From CAZBRS01 sp964494475 (GTDB lineage Bacteria; Myxococcota_A; UBA9042; CAZBRS01), in contig CAZBRS010000011.1 in the NCBI GenBank assembly GCA_964494475.1, positions 41,170-105,169 on the forward strand: 64,000 bases of DNA, in the 5' to 3' direction. The notes under the pieces were generated by a model, which worked only from the letters and a program-made list of their open reading frames with translations, was not told the DNA's origin and ran no database searches. Positions 35,161 to 44,052 of this stretch are shown one piece after another. Every line of letters starts with the position of its first letter. Position 1 is the first letter of the stretch. Position numbers and translations under genes: made by a program.

Positions 35161-35220
35161 CCGGGCCAGGCGGCGAAGCAAGAACCCGGGGCCGAGGAGG
35201 TCGACCGCGATAGCGCGTCC

Positions 35221-35248
35221 TTGACGCCCCAGTCTTCACGAGTAAAGT
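35221..35248 (+). promoter_or_regulatory. Promoter of the AAA ATPase gene
   Basis: TTGACG (35221-35226) and TAAAGT (35243-35248) are 16 bp apart, 60 bp before the ATPase ATG. The surrounding 35230-35285 stretch is clearly AT-richer than anything nearby. Confidence 0.5.
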
Positions 35249-35259
35249 GTCGATACTTT
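35244..35259. promoter_or_regulatory. Palindromic operator candidate
   Basis: AAAGTGT-CG-ATACTTT: 7-base arms with one mismatch about a CG centre. It overlaps the putative -10 of the ATPase promoter, so a dimeric protein bound there would block initiation. No other regulator gene lies in the island. The ATPase itself has a C-terminal winged-helix-like domain and is the simplest candidate binder (inference). Confidence 0.5.
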
Positions 35260-35307
35260 GGTAACAGAGCATAAACTCCTTCAACTTCGCCCCAGGGAGG
35301 GCCGGAC

Positions 35308-36507
35308 ATGGACGCCACCCGAAACCCCTTCGCTCCCGGCGCCGGAAGCCAACCACCCGCGTTGACCGGTCGCGACGGAATCATCGCGGACGCCACGACC
35401 GCCCTGGCGCGTGTCCGGCAGGGCCGCCCGGAGAGAAGCCAGATGCTTCTGGGACTGCGGGGCGTCGGGAAGACGGTGCTCCTGAACGTCATCGAGCGGA
35501 AGGCCGAGGATCTGGGCTACCTGACGATCATGCTCGAGGCCCCCGAGGATCGACGCTTGGCCGACTTGCTCGTGCCGGCGTTGAGGCGTCAGCTCTACGC
35601 GTTGAGCCGAAAGCAGCAGGCGAAGGACCTCGCCACGCGAGCGCTGGGCGTGCTTCGGGCGTTCGCCAGCGCGTTCAAGGTGAAGGTCGGGGAGATGGAG
35701 ATAGGCGTGGAGCCGGAAGCGGGAACCGCGGACTCCGGCCTGCTGGAATCCGACCTCCCGGAGTTGCTCGTCGCGGTGGCGCAGGCCGCCGCCGCGGCCG
35801 ATACTCCGGTCGCGCTGCTGATCGACGAGATCCAGTACCTGCCGATGGCGGATCTCGCGGCCCTCATCGTGTCGACCCACAAGATCGCGCAGAAGGGGCT
35901 GCCCTTCTTGACGTTTGGCGCCGGGCTACCCCAGGTGGCGGGATTGGCGGGCGAGGCGAAGTCCTATGCCGAGCGCCTGTTTCGATACCCCGAAGTGGGG
36001 CCGTTGTCCGAGGTCGCGGCGTACGAGGCCATCCAGGAGCCGCTACGGCTCGAGGGCGTCGACATCGACGCGTCGGCGCTTCGCGCCATCTACGACCATA
36101 CCCAAGGGTACCCGTACTTCCTGCAGGAGTGGGGCTCTCATACGTGGAACGCGGCGTCCGGCTCTCCCGTCACGGTCGAGAACGTGGCTGCAGCGACAAC
36201 GAGCGCCACGCAGGCCATGGACAACGACTTCTTCCGAGTGCGGATGGACCGGCTGACGCCCAGGGAGAAGGACTACCTGCGCGCGATGGCCGAGTTGGGC
36301 GCCGGGCCGCATCGATCCGGCGACATTGCCCGCGCTCTCGGGGTGAGGGTGCAGAGCGTCGGCCCGCTCAGGGATGGCCTCATCCGGAAGGGCATGGTCT
36401 TCAGCCCCGCCCACGGCGACACAGCCTTCACGGTGCCGATGTTCGACGCCTTCATGCGACGTGCGATGCCGACGTGGACCCCGGTCAGGAGCCGTACGCC
36501 TTCGTAA
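35308..36507 (+). CDS. AAA/STAND-like ATPase with C-terminal winged-helix domain
   Basis: A 399-residue cytoplasmic P-loop ATPase. Walker A is GLRGVGKT (49-56), Walker B is LLIDEIQ (170-176), and a sensor-like strand LPFLTFGAGLP follows. Helical lid residues run about 215-270. The C-terminal ~80 residues (TPREKDYLRAMAELGAGPHR, GDIARALGVRVQSV) form a winged-helix DNA-binding-like domain. It resembles the archaeal-type ATPases often found as solitary, sporadically distributed genes. An AGGGAGG Shine-Dalgarno precedes the ATG. Its base and codon use look less extreme in GC than the neighbours. With its promoter, it fills the 1.4-kb space between two direct murI-tail repeats, pointing to transfer. 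Function unknown. Confidence 0.85.
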   Translation: MDATRNPFAPGAGSQPPALTGRDGIIADATTALARVRQGRPERSQMLLGLRGVGKTVLLNVIERKAEDLGYLTIMLEAPEDRRLADLLVPALRRQLYALSRKQQAKDLATRALGVLRAFASAFKVKVGEMEIGVEPEAGTADSGLLESDLPELLVAVAQAAAAADTPVALLIDEIQYLPMADLAALIVSTHKIAQKGLPFLTFGAGLPQVAGLAGEAKSYAERLFRYPEVGPLSEVAAYEAIQEPLRLEGVDIDASALRAIYDHTQGYPYFLQEWGSHTWNAASGSPVTVENVAAATTSATQAMDNDFFRVRMDRLTPREKDYLRAMAELGAGPHRSGDIARALGVRVQSVGPLRDGLIRKGMVFSPAHGDTAFTVPMFDAFMRRAMPTWTPVRSRTPS

Positions 36508-36559
36508 GGTCGGCCAGCGGGCCAGCGCTCCCACTCCGGAACCTGCGCGATCGAGAACC

Positions 36560-36655
36560 CTACAGGTCGACCTGCTCCAGCCGGTCGAAGGGCGCGCCGA
36601 AGAAGCGGTCGGCGGTGCGCTGGAAGCGCTCGGGCAGGTCGGTCATGGTGAAGCG
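36560..36655 (-). repeat. Right direct repeat: 3' end of the intact murI
   Basis: The partner of the repeat at 35065-35160, offset 1495 bp. There are four substitutions and no indels in 96 bases. It includes the murI stop codon and the last 31 codons. Immediately beyond 36655 the two copies diverge. Confidence 0.85.
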
Positions 36656-37375
36656 GCGGGTGCCGTCGTCGGTGGCGGGGTTCTTCAGGCCCTGGGCCGC
36701 CAGCAGCTCGATGAGCTCGGTGGTCACGGTGGTGGCCGAGTCGACCAGGATCAGGCCGTGGCCGAGCACGCGCGGGGCCTCGTCGGCGATCTGCTCCCGG
36801 AACAGCGGGTAGTGGGTGCAGCCCAGCACCAGGGTGTCGATGTTGGTGTCTTCGAAGGCGCGGCAGTAGCGGCGGATGACCAGGCGCGCCACGTCGGTGT
36901 CGACCCAGCCCTCCTCGGCCAGGGGTACCAGCAGCGGGCAGGCATGCTGGAACACCTTGGCGGTGGGGTCGAGGGCCTGGATGGCGCGCTCGTAGCTGCG
37001 CGAGCGGATGGTGCCCTCCTGGCCGATGACGCCGATGCGCCGGGTGACGCTGGCGTTGACGGCGGCCCGCGCGCCGGGCTCGACCACGCCCAGGATGGGC
37101 AGGTCGAAGCGGGCCCGCAGGTGCGGCAGGGCCACCGCCGAGACCGTGTTGCACGCGATGACGATGGCCTTGACCTTCTGGCCCACCAGGAACTCGACGC
37201 AGCGCTCGGCGTAGCGCCGGATGGTCTCGTCGGATTTGCTGCCGTACGGCAGGCGCGCGGTGTCGCCCAGGTAGCGCAGGTGCTCGGTGGGCAGGCGCCG
37301 CGCGATCTCGCGGGCCACGGTCAGGCCGCCGATGCCGGAGTCGAAGATGCCGATGGGGGCGCGGGGGTCGTGCAC
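36560..37375 (-). CDS. murI: Glutamate racemase MurI
   Basis: A 271-residue cytoplasmic enzyme that makes D-glutamate for peptidoglycan. The motifs are all present: IGIFDSGIGG (Asp-Ser at 12-13), catalytic Cys75 in IACNTVSA, Cys186 and His188 in LGCTHYPLF, and the DTARLPYGSKS loop. The start is GTG at 37375 with GAGG upstream. It lies 10 bp after the spoIID-like gene and completes an htrA-spoIID-murI operon. Its last 96 bp are repeated 1.5 kb downstream beyond the AAA ATPase gene. The complete racemase is this copy. Confidence 0.95.
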   Translation of the reverse strand: MHDPRAPIGIFDSGIGGLTVAREIARRLPTEHLRYLGDTARLPYGSKSDETIRRYAERCVEFLVGQKVKAIVIACNTVSAVALPHLRARFDLPILGVVEPGARAAVNASVTRRIGVIGQEGTIRSRSYERAIQALDPTAKVFQHACPLLVPLAEEGWVDTDVARLVIRRYCRAFEDTNIDTLVLGCTHYPLFREQIADEAPRVLGHGLILVDSATTVTTELIELLAAQGLKNPATDDGTRRFTMTDLPERFQRTADRFFGAPFDRLEQVDL

Positions 37376-37385
37376 GGCGAGGGCC

Positions 37386-38366
37386 TCAGAGGTTCCTGTG
37401 CAGCCGCACGATACGGCGCGTCCGGCGGGCGATCAACAGCAGAATCGCGAGGGCCGGGGCGAGGCCGGGGTGGGTCGCCGGGCGGCCGACCCCGCACCCG
37501 CCCATGACGTCGCGCGAGGGCTCCGGGCCGTCCTCGTCAACGAACGGCGCGACGTCGGCGGCGTCGACGACCTCGTCCTCGGCCTCCCGTTCGGGTTCTG
37601 GGATCGTCTCGACCGCCTCTTCCGTTTCGACGACCTCGACGACGTCGACCGGCGCCACGTCCGGCACGTACAGTTCGGCGTTGCCGGCGTAGTGGGCCAG
37701 GATGGCGCGGTAGTCGCTGCCGCACCCGGCCATGGCCTCGGCCCCGCGCTGGCACAGGCCGATGCGGTGGCCGTGGATGCCCCAGCAGGCGGGCCCGGCG
37801 GGCACGTCGGGCGTGCAGACGACCTCGCAGGCGCCCTGCTTGTTCTCGAGGCAGGGCCCGGGGGTGAGCCAGGGCGCCTGACCGCCCCAGACGTCGGCGG
37901 CGTCGAGGGTGTGGCCCCCGCACGAGGCCGCGAAGAAGATCGGCACCACGGCGTCCTGCCACGTCATCACCTGCCCGCGGGTGGCCTCGACGGCGGCGTC
38001 GGTCTCGGCGGTGTGCTCGGGGCCCCAGACCTGGCACGTGGTGGTCGTGCAGATGGGCCCGAAGGCCTCGACGTAGTAGAGCGCGTAGCTTCGCGCCGCC
38101 ACGGCCTGCGCCTTCTGCGCTTCGGCGGGGAACGATGCGCCGATCTCCCTGGGCAGCACGCCCTTCAGGTACTCCTCGAGGTCCAGGGTGACCACAGTTC
38201 CGTCGGGCAACTCCACCGGCAGCGTCGCGGGCACGACGGGCTGCCGCGGGGCGGGGAGCGGGAGCGCGGGCAGTCGCCAGCCCGGTGGCGGCGAGGCCGG
38301 GAAGAAGGGCCGGGCCGCGCCCGTCAGGGGCAACACCGCGCAGGCGACCGCGAGCAGCCAGCGCAT
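37386..38366 (-). CDS. SpoIID/LytB-like protein with MYXO-CTERM-like tail
   Basis: A 326-residue exported protein (signal MRWLLAVACAVLPLTGAA). The SpoIID domain is clear: LDLEEYLKGVLPREIGASFP, then QAVAARSYALYY, a region with DAAVEATRGQVMTW, and IFFAASCGGHTLDAADVWGG. SpoIID/LytB proteins bind or cleave denuded glycan strands of peptidoglycan. The C-terminus has an acidic linker, then GGCGV, a hydrophobic segment (APALAILLLIA) and an Arg-rich end. That is the layout of the MYXO-CTERM sorting signal. The ATG is 5 bp after the htrA stop and 10 bp before murI, tying it to cell-wall metabolism. Confidence 0.83.
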   Translation of the reverse strand: MRWLLAVACAVLPLTGAARPFFPASPPPGWRLPALPLPAPRQPVVPATLPVELPDGTVVTLDLEEYLKGVLPREIGASFPAEAQKAQAVAARSYALYYVEAFGPICTTTTCQVWGPEHTAETDAAVEATRGQVMTWQDAVVPIFFAASCGGHTLDAADVWGGQAPWLTPGPCLENKQGACEVVCTPDVPAGPACWGIHGHRIGLCQRGAEAMAGCGSDYRAILAHYAGNAELYVPDVAPVDVVEVVETEEAVETIPEPEREAEDEVVDAADVAPFVDEDGPEPSRDVMGGCGVGRPATHPGLAPALAILLLIARRTRRIVRLHRNL

Positions 38367-38371
38367 GCCGG

Positions 38372-39880
<1,509 letters not shown>

Positions 39881-39960
39881 GATGCTCCTCGAAGCGACGG
39901 TTCTCTGGGAACCTCGCACCGATCAACCGGGGCGGGCGATTCCCTATTCCCCGCCCTGCA

Positions 39961-39989
39961 TTGACGCGCGGCGCCCACGCTGCTAGAAC
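39961..39989 (+). promoter_or_regulatory. Promoter of the kinase-transketolase-RLP operon
   Basis: TTGACG (39961-39966) and TAGAAC (39984-39989) with a 17-bp spacer, 27 bp before the kinase ATG, which is preceded by GGGAGG. The tight 4-bp overlaps downstream mean this single promoter probably serves all three genes. Confidence 0.6.
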
Positions 39990-40016
39990 CGGCGTGGACG
40001 CGAGGGAGGCAACCGG

Positions 40017-41024
40017 ATGACGCGCATCGCCGTGGCCGGCATCGACGCCGGCGGGACCAAGACGGCCGGGCTGCTGGTCGACCTCGAGGGGCGCGTGCTG
40101 GCCACGTCGCTCGCGGGGACGGGCAACTACCAGGGGCCGGGCGCCGAGGTGGCCGGGGGCGAGCTTCGGCGCGCGCTCGAGCCGCTCTACGAGGCCGCCG
40201 CGCGCGAAGGGGCGACCCTGGCCGCCGTGGGCTTCGGCATCTCAGGCTGGGACCGCCCCCGCGACGAGGAGGTCATCCGGGCCATGGTGGCCGCGGCGTG
40301 CCCCGACGTTCCCACCCGTATCGTCAACGACACCTACCTGATCCTGCGCGCCGGCACGGTCGACGGCGTGGGCGTGGCCGTGGTCTCGGGCACGGGGGGG
40401 AACACGGTGGGCTGCGGCCCCGACGGCCGCCTCTACCGCGTGGGCGGGCTGCTGTCCGAGCTCGGCGACTCGGGGGGGGGCAGCGACCTCGGCCTCGGCG
40501 CGCTGAAGGCGGCGCGGCGCGGCTTCGACGGGCGTGGGCTGCCCACGGTGCTCACCGAGCGCATCCTGACCTTCTGGGGCCTGTCGCACATCGAGGACGC
40601 GGCCGATCGCTTCATCCCCGAGTTCGGGTTCGGAGGGGGCACGGCCGAGCTGGCGCCCCTGGTCTTCGACGCGGCGGCCGACGGTGACCGCGTGGCCCGG
40701 CAACTGCTCGAGGCCGCCGGCGACGAGCTGGGGCTCTGCGCGCGCCTGGTGGCCGAGCACCTCTTCCGGCCCGCCGACGCGTTCCCCCTGGTGCTGGGCG
40801 GCAGCGTGCTGCAAAAGGGCCGCGCGGCGTACCAGCGCGACGCCGTCGTGGCCGAGGTGACGAAGGTGTTCCGGGCGGCGGTGCCCCGGGTCCTGCAAGG
40901 CCCGCCCGTGCTGGGCGGCGCGTTCTACGCCGTAGACCTCCTGAAGCAGCGCGGCGACCTGCCGGCGGGCTTCGCCTGGCCCAGCGCCGAGTGGCAGGAG
41001 CGCGTGCGTCGAGCGGTCTCGTGA
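40017..41024 (+). CDS. BadF/BadG/BcrA-type sugar kinase (GlcNAc/glucosamine kinase-like)
   Basis: A 335-residue ASKHA-fold ATP-dependent kinase. The phosphate-1 loop is GIDAGGTKT at the N-terminus. Phosphate-2 lies in VVSGTGGNTVG and the adenosine motif near VLGGSVLQKG. The GDSGGGSDLG loop corresponds to the GDEGSGYDLG-type motif of GlcNAc kinases. The family phosphorylates amino sugars and related sugars. Here it shares a promoter and GTGA overlap with a transketolase and a RuBisCO-like protein, so its substrate is more likely a pathway-specific sugar, ketose or sugar acid (inference). A G9 tract (40472-40480) codes for the Gly triplet of the substrate loop. Confidence 0.85.
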   Translation: MTRIAVAGIDAGGTKTAGLLVDLEGRVLATSLAGTGNYQGPGAEVAGGELRRALEPLYEAAAREGATLAAVGFGISGWDRPRDEEVIRAMVAAACPDVPTRIVNDTYLILRAGTVDGVGVAVVSGTGGNTVGCGPDGRLYRVGGLLSELGDSGGGSDLGLGALKAARRGFDGRGLPTVLTERILTFWGLSHIEDAADRFIPEFGFGGGTAELAPLVFDAAADGDRVARQLLEAAGDELGLCARLVAEHLFRPADAFPLVLGGSVLQKGRAAYQRDAVVAEVTKVFRAAVPRVLQGPPVLGGAFYAVDLLKQRGDLPAGFAWPSAEWQERVRRAVS

Positions 41025-42715
41025 GCTCGCGCCCCGAAGCGAGCCCGCCCGCCGGTGTCGACGACGTCGCCCGGGTGGCCCGCCGCATCCGCGCCCGCGT
41101 GCTGCGCTACACGCTCGAGAACAACGGCGGCTACCTGTCGCAGGCGTGCTCGGCCGCCGAGCTGCTGGCCACGCTCTACCTGCGCATCCTGCGCCTCGGC
41201 CCCTCGATCGCGCCCCCCGTACCGCTGCCCTTCCCCGGGCCGCCGGGGCCGCTGAATCCGCTGTCGTTCACGGGCGCCGGGTACAACGGCGCCCGGGCCC
41301 CCGAGCTCGATCGCTTCTTCTTCTCGCCCGTGCACTACGCGCTGGTGCTCTACGCCGCGCTCATCGAGGTGGGGCGCCTCGACCCGCGCGGCCTCGACCT
41401 GTTCAACAAGGACGGCAGCACGGTCGAGCTCATCGGCGCCGAGCACAGCCCCGGCCACGAGGTCACGGCCGGTTCGTTGGCCCAGTGCCTGAGCGTGGCC
41501 GGGGGCGTGGCGCTGGCCCGCCGGATGCGCGGCGAGCCCGGGCGCGTGGCGGTCTTCCTCAGCGACGGCGAGCTGCAGGAGGGGCAGACCTGGGAGGCCT
41601 TCGCCGCGCTNNNNNNNNNNNNNNNNNNNNNNNNNNNNNNNNNNNNNNNNNNNNNNNNNNNNNNNNNNNNNNNNNNNNNNNNNNNNNNNNNNNNNNNNNN
41701 NNNNNNNNNNGGCATGAACCTCGTGAGCCGACCCCACGCCCGTTCCCTGGTGCGCTTCGCCGGGGAGCACCCGGAGCTCCTCGTGCTCTCGGCCGACCTC
41801 ACCGCCTCGTGCGAGGCCGACGACTTCCGCGACGCGTACCCGGACCGCTTCGTCACCCTCGGCATGGCCGAGCAGAACCTGATCGGCGTCGCGGCCGGCC
41901 TGGCGCGCGAGGGCTTCGTCCCGTACGTCCACACCTTCGCGGTCTTCCTCACGCGGCGCGTGTACGATCAGGTGGCCATGAGCGTGGCCTACCCGAACCT
42001 GCGGGTACGGCTGGTCGGCTTCCTGCCCGGGCTCACGACCCCGGGCGGCGTCACGCACCAGGCCACCGACGACGTGGCGCTCATGCGAGCGCTGCCGAAC
42101 ATGACCGTGGTCGACGTCGGTGACGCCACCGAGGTCGAGAGCACGCTCCAGGCCATCCACGACGTCGACGGACCCGTCTACGTGCGCATGCTGCGGGGGC
42201 AGGTGCCGCGGCTGTTCCCTTCGACCGAGCCGCTCTCGCTGGGCCAACCCCGCATCCTGTCTCGCGGGCACGATCTCGTCGTGCTCTCCAGTGGCATCTG
42301 CACGGAGTCTGCCGTTCGCGCCGTTCGCGCCCTCGCCGTGCGGGGTGTCTCCGCCTCGCTCGTCCACGTCTCCACGCTCAAGCCGTTCGGAGGCCCGTGG
42401 CTGAACGAGTTGCTGGACGACGCGAAGATGGGGGCGATCACGCTCGAGAACCACAGCGTGATCGGAGGGCTCGGCTCGGCGGTGGCCGAATGGATCGCCG
42501 AGAGCGGCAAGGTCGGGCCCTTGCGGCGCCTCGGCGTGCAGGACGTGTTCGCCCAGGGGGCGAGCCTGCCCTACTTGCTGGCGAAGCACGGCCTGGACGC
42601 GCGGGCGGTCGTGCAGGCGGCCGAAGAGTTGCTCGGCGCGCGACTGAACGTGCCCGACGACGAGCTGGCCTGCGACGTCACGCTGCCCGACGAGGGGCGG
42701 GTGGAGGAGCTGTGA
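41021..42715 (+). CDS. Transketolase (N- and C-parts, interrupted by assembly gap)
   Basis: Thiamine-diphosphate enzyme that transfers two-carbon ketol units. The N-part (196 codons from GTG 41021) includes IGAEHSPGHEV and the ThDP-binding SDGELQEGQTWEAF, then stops at the N run. The C-part holds VLSADLTASCE, the catalytic-Glu loop GMAEQNLIGVAAGL, YVHTFAVF and the C-terminal domain. Split-type transketolases have ~110 further residues between these points, so more sequence is missing than the 100 N imply. The apparent continuous frame is therefore chance. It could equally be two genes (N and C subunits), with the second near ATG 41714. It overlaps the kinase stop and the RuBisCO-like start by GTGA. 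Confidence 0.85.
   Translation: MSSRPEASPPAGVDDVARVARRIRARVLRYTLENNGGYLSQACSAAELLATLYLRILRLGPSIAPPVPLPFPGPPGPLNPLSFTGAGYNGARAPELDRFFFSPVHYALVLYAALIEVGRLDPRGLDLFNKDGSTVELIGAEHSPGHEVTAGSLAQCLSVAGGVALARRMRGEPGRVAVFLSDGELQEGQTWEAFAAXXXXXXXXXXXXXXXXXXXXXXXXXXXXXXXXXXGMNLVSRPHARSLVRFAGEHPELLVLSADLTASCEADDFRDAYPDRFVTLGMAEQNLIGVAAGLAREGFVPYVHTFAVFLTRRVYDQVAMSVAYPNLRVRLVGFLPGLTTPGGVTHQATDDVALMRALPNMTVVDVGDATEVESTLQAIHDVDGPVYVRMLRGQVPRLFPSTEPLSLGQPRILSRGHDLVVLSSGICTESAVRAVRALAVRGVSASLVHVSTLKPFGGPWLNELLDDAKMGAITLENHSVIGGLGSAVAEWIAESGKVGPLRRLGVQDVFAQGASLPYLLAKHGLDARAVVQAAEELLGARLNVPDDELACDVTLPDEGRVEEL
41611..41710. other. Assembly gap (100 N)
   Basis: Exactly 100 N, the conventional filler for a gap of unknown size, inside the transketolase coding region. 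The join is plausible biologically because both sides belong to the same protein family, but orientation and length are not proven. Confidence 0.99.
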
Positions 42716-43836
42716 ACCTGCTCCGCGTCACGTATCGCCTCACGTCGGGGGAGCCCGAGGCGTTGGCCGAGGCCCTCTGTGTCGAGCAGACCATCGAGTT
42801 CCCGCGCGATCTCGTGACCGATCGCTTCGTGCTCGACCACGTGGTCGCTCGCGTCGAGGGGCTGGAAGCCGCCGGGCCGGGGCAGGCGCTCGCTCGGCTG
42901 GCGTTCGAGCCGCACGTGGTGGGCAGCGAGCTCACGCAGCTGTTGAACGTGGTCTATGGCAACGCCAGCCTGCTGCCCGGCGTGCGCGTCGAGGCCGTCG
43001 ACCTCCCCGGCGCGCTGCTTGCGGCTTTCCGCGGACCCCGTCACGGCGTGGCGGGCCTGCGAGCGCTGCTCGGTGCCCCCCGCCGGCCCCTGCTCTGCTC
43101 GGCGCTGAAGCCCCTGGGGCTGCCCCCCGACGAGCTGGCCGACCTGGCCTACCGCTACGCCCTGGGCGGCCTCGACCTCGTGAAGGACGATCACGGCCTG
43201 GCCGACCAGCCCTTCGGGCGCTTCCAGGCGCGTGTGGCCGCTTGCGCCGCGGCGATCGAGCGCGCCAACCGCGCGGAGGGCGGCCGGTGCCTCTACGTGC
43301 CCAACGTCACCGCCCCCGCGGATCAGTTGGTGGCCCGCGCCCGCTTCGCGCGCGACGCCGGCGCGGGCGCCCTGATGGTCGCGCCCGGCCTCGTGGGCTT
43401 CGACGCGCTGCGCGCGCTGGGCGACGACGACGCGCTGGGCCTGCCGTTGTTTCTGCACCCGGCCTTCCTGGGCAGCTTCGTCACGCGCCCCACCGACGGC
43501 CTGGCCCACGGCGTGCTCTTCGGCACCCTGGCCCGCCTGGCCGGCGCCGACGTGAGCATCTTCCCCCACGCCGGCGGGCGCTTCAGCTTCGCGCCGGCCG
43601 ACTGCGCCGCCATCGCCGCCGCCTGCGCCGCGCCCCTCGGCGGTCTGGCCCCGATCCTGCCCGCCCCGGCGGGGGGCATGCGCCTCGACCGCGCGACCGA
43701 GCTCCGTGCCTTCTACGGCGCCGACGTCGTATTCCTGATCGGGGGCGATCTCCATCGCCACGGTGACCTCGTCGCGACGTGCCGGCGCTTCAGGGCGTCG
43801 GTCGAGAGAGACGTGGAAGTTGCGTCGTTTGCTTGA
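42712..43836 (+). CDS. RuBisCO-like protein (form IV type)
   Basis: A 374-residue RuBisCO large-subunit homologue with an N-terminal domain (1-~110) and a TIM barrel. The signature residues are in order: LKPLGL (K133, equivalent of RuBisCO K175), LVKDDH (K158-D159-D160-H161) with the carbamate Lys retained but RuBisCO Glu204 replaced by His, LHPAF (H249), and the phosphate-binding PAGGM (G321-G322) and IGGDLH (G344-G345). It is therefore not a CO2-fixing enzyme. Known relatives isomerise, enolise or decarboxylate sugar phosphates (methionine salvage, D-apionate catabolism). The GTG start at 42712 overlaps the transketolase stop and has GGAGGAG upstream. Its partners suggest a phosphorylated sugar or sugar-acid substrate. 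Confidence 0.87.
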   Translation: MNLLRVTYRLTSGEPEALAEALCVEQTIEFPRDLVTDRFVLDHVVARVEGLEAAGPGQALARLAFEPHVVGSELTQLLNVVYGNASLLPGVRVEAVDLPGALLAAFRGPRHGVAGLRALLGAPRRPLLCSALKPLGLPPDELADLAYRYALGGLDLVKDDHGLADQPFGRFQARVAACAAAIERANRAEGGRCLYVPNVTAPADQLVARARFARDAGAGALMVAPGLVGFDALRALGDDDALGLPLFLHPAFLGSFVTRPTDGLAHGVLFGTLARLAGADVSIFPHAGGRFSFAPADCAAIAAACAAPLGGLAPILPAPAGGMRLDRATELRAFYGADVVFLIGGDLHRHGDLVATCRRFRASVERDVEVASFA

Positions 43837-43861
43837 CACGGCCCCGCGACCTCTCTAGATT
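43833..43861 (+). promoter_or_regulatory. Sigma70-type promoter overlapping the RLP stop codon
   Basis: A full TTGACA (43833-43838) and TAGATT (43856-43861) at the ideal 17-bp spacing. The -35 contains the TGA stop of the RuBisCO-like gene. It should drive the zinc-ribbon gene at 44053 with a leader of about 185 bases. That leader (43868-44052) has no obvious gene or known riboswitch fold that I can see. Confidence 0.7.
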
Positions 43862-44052
43862 CGACGTTGTTCCTGGCGAGCATGCCCGCCAGTCGTGCAC
43901 CCGAGCGGTCGGCCCCGCGGTCGCCCGTTAGCCCGGTAACGATAGGGATCTTGACGCGCCGCCGAGCCGGGGTGCGTCCAACGTGGAACCTCCCGCAGGT
44001 TTCTGCTGCCGCGCGTCAGACCCTGCGAGGAACGTCAACAACCAGGAGTGCG

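Noticed and set aside
35148..35492. Open minus-strand frame across the ATPase start region
   Set aside because: It overlaps the ATPase, is in a different frame from the murI remnant and has no features. The real signal there is the 96-bp murI-tail repeat.
41611..41710. Transketolase frame reading through the N run as proof of a single gene
   Set aside because: The gap size is conventional, so frame continuity is meaningless.
43862..44052. Small RNA gene or tRNA in the leader of the zinc-ribbon gene
   Set aside because: No cloverleaf or known RNA fold could be assembled by eye; only minor hairpins.
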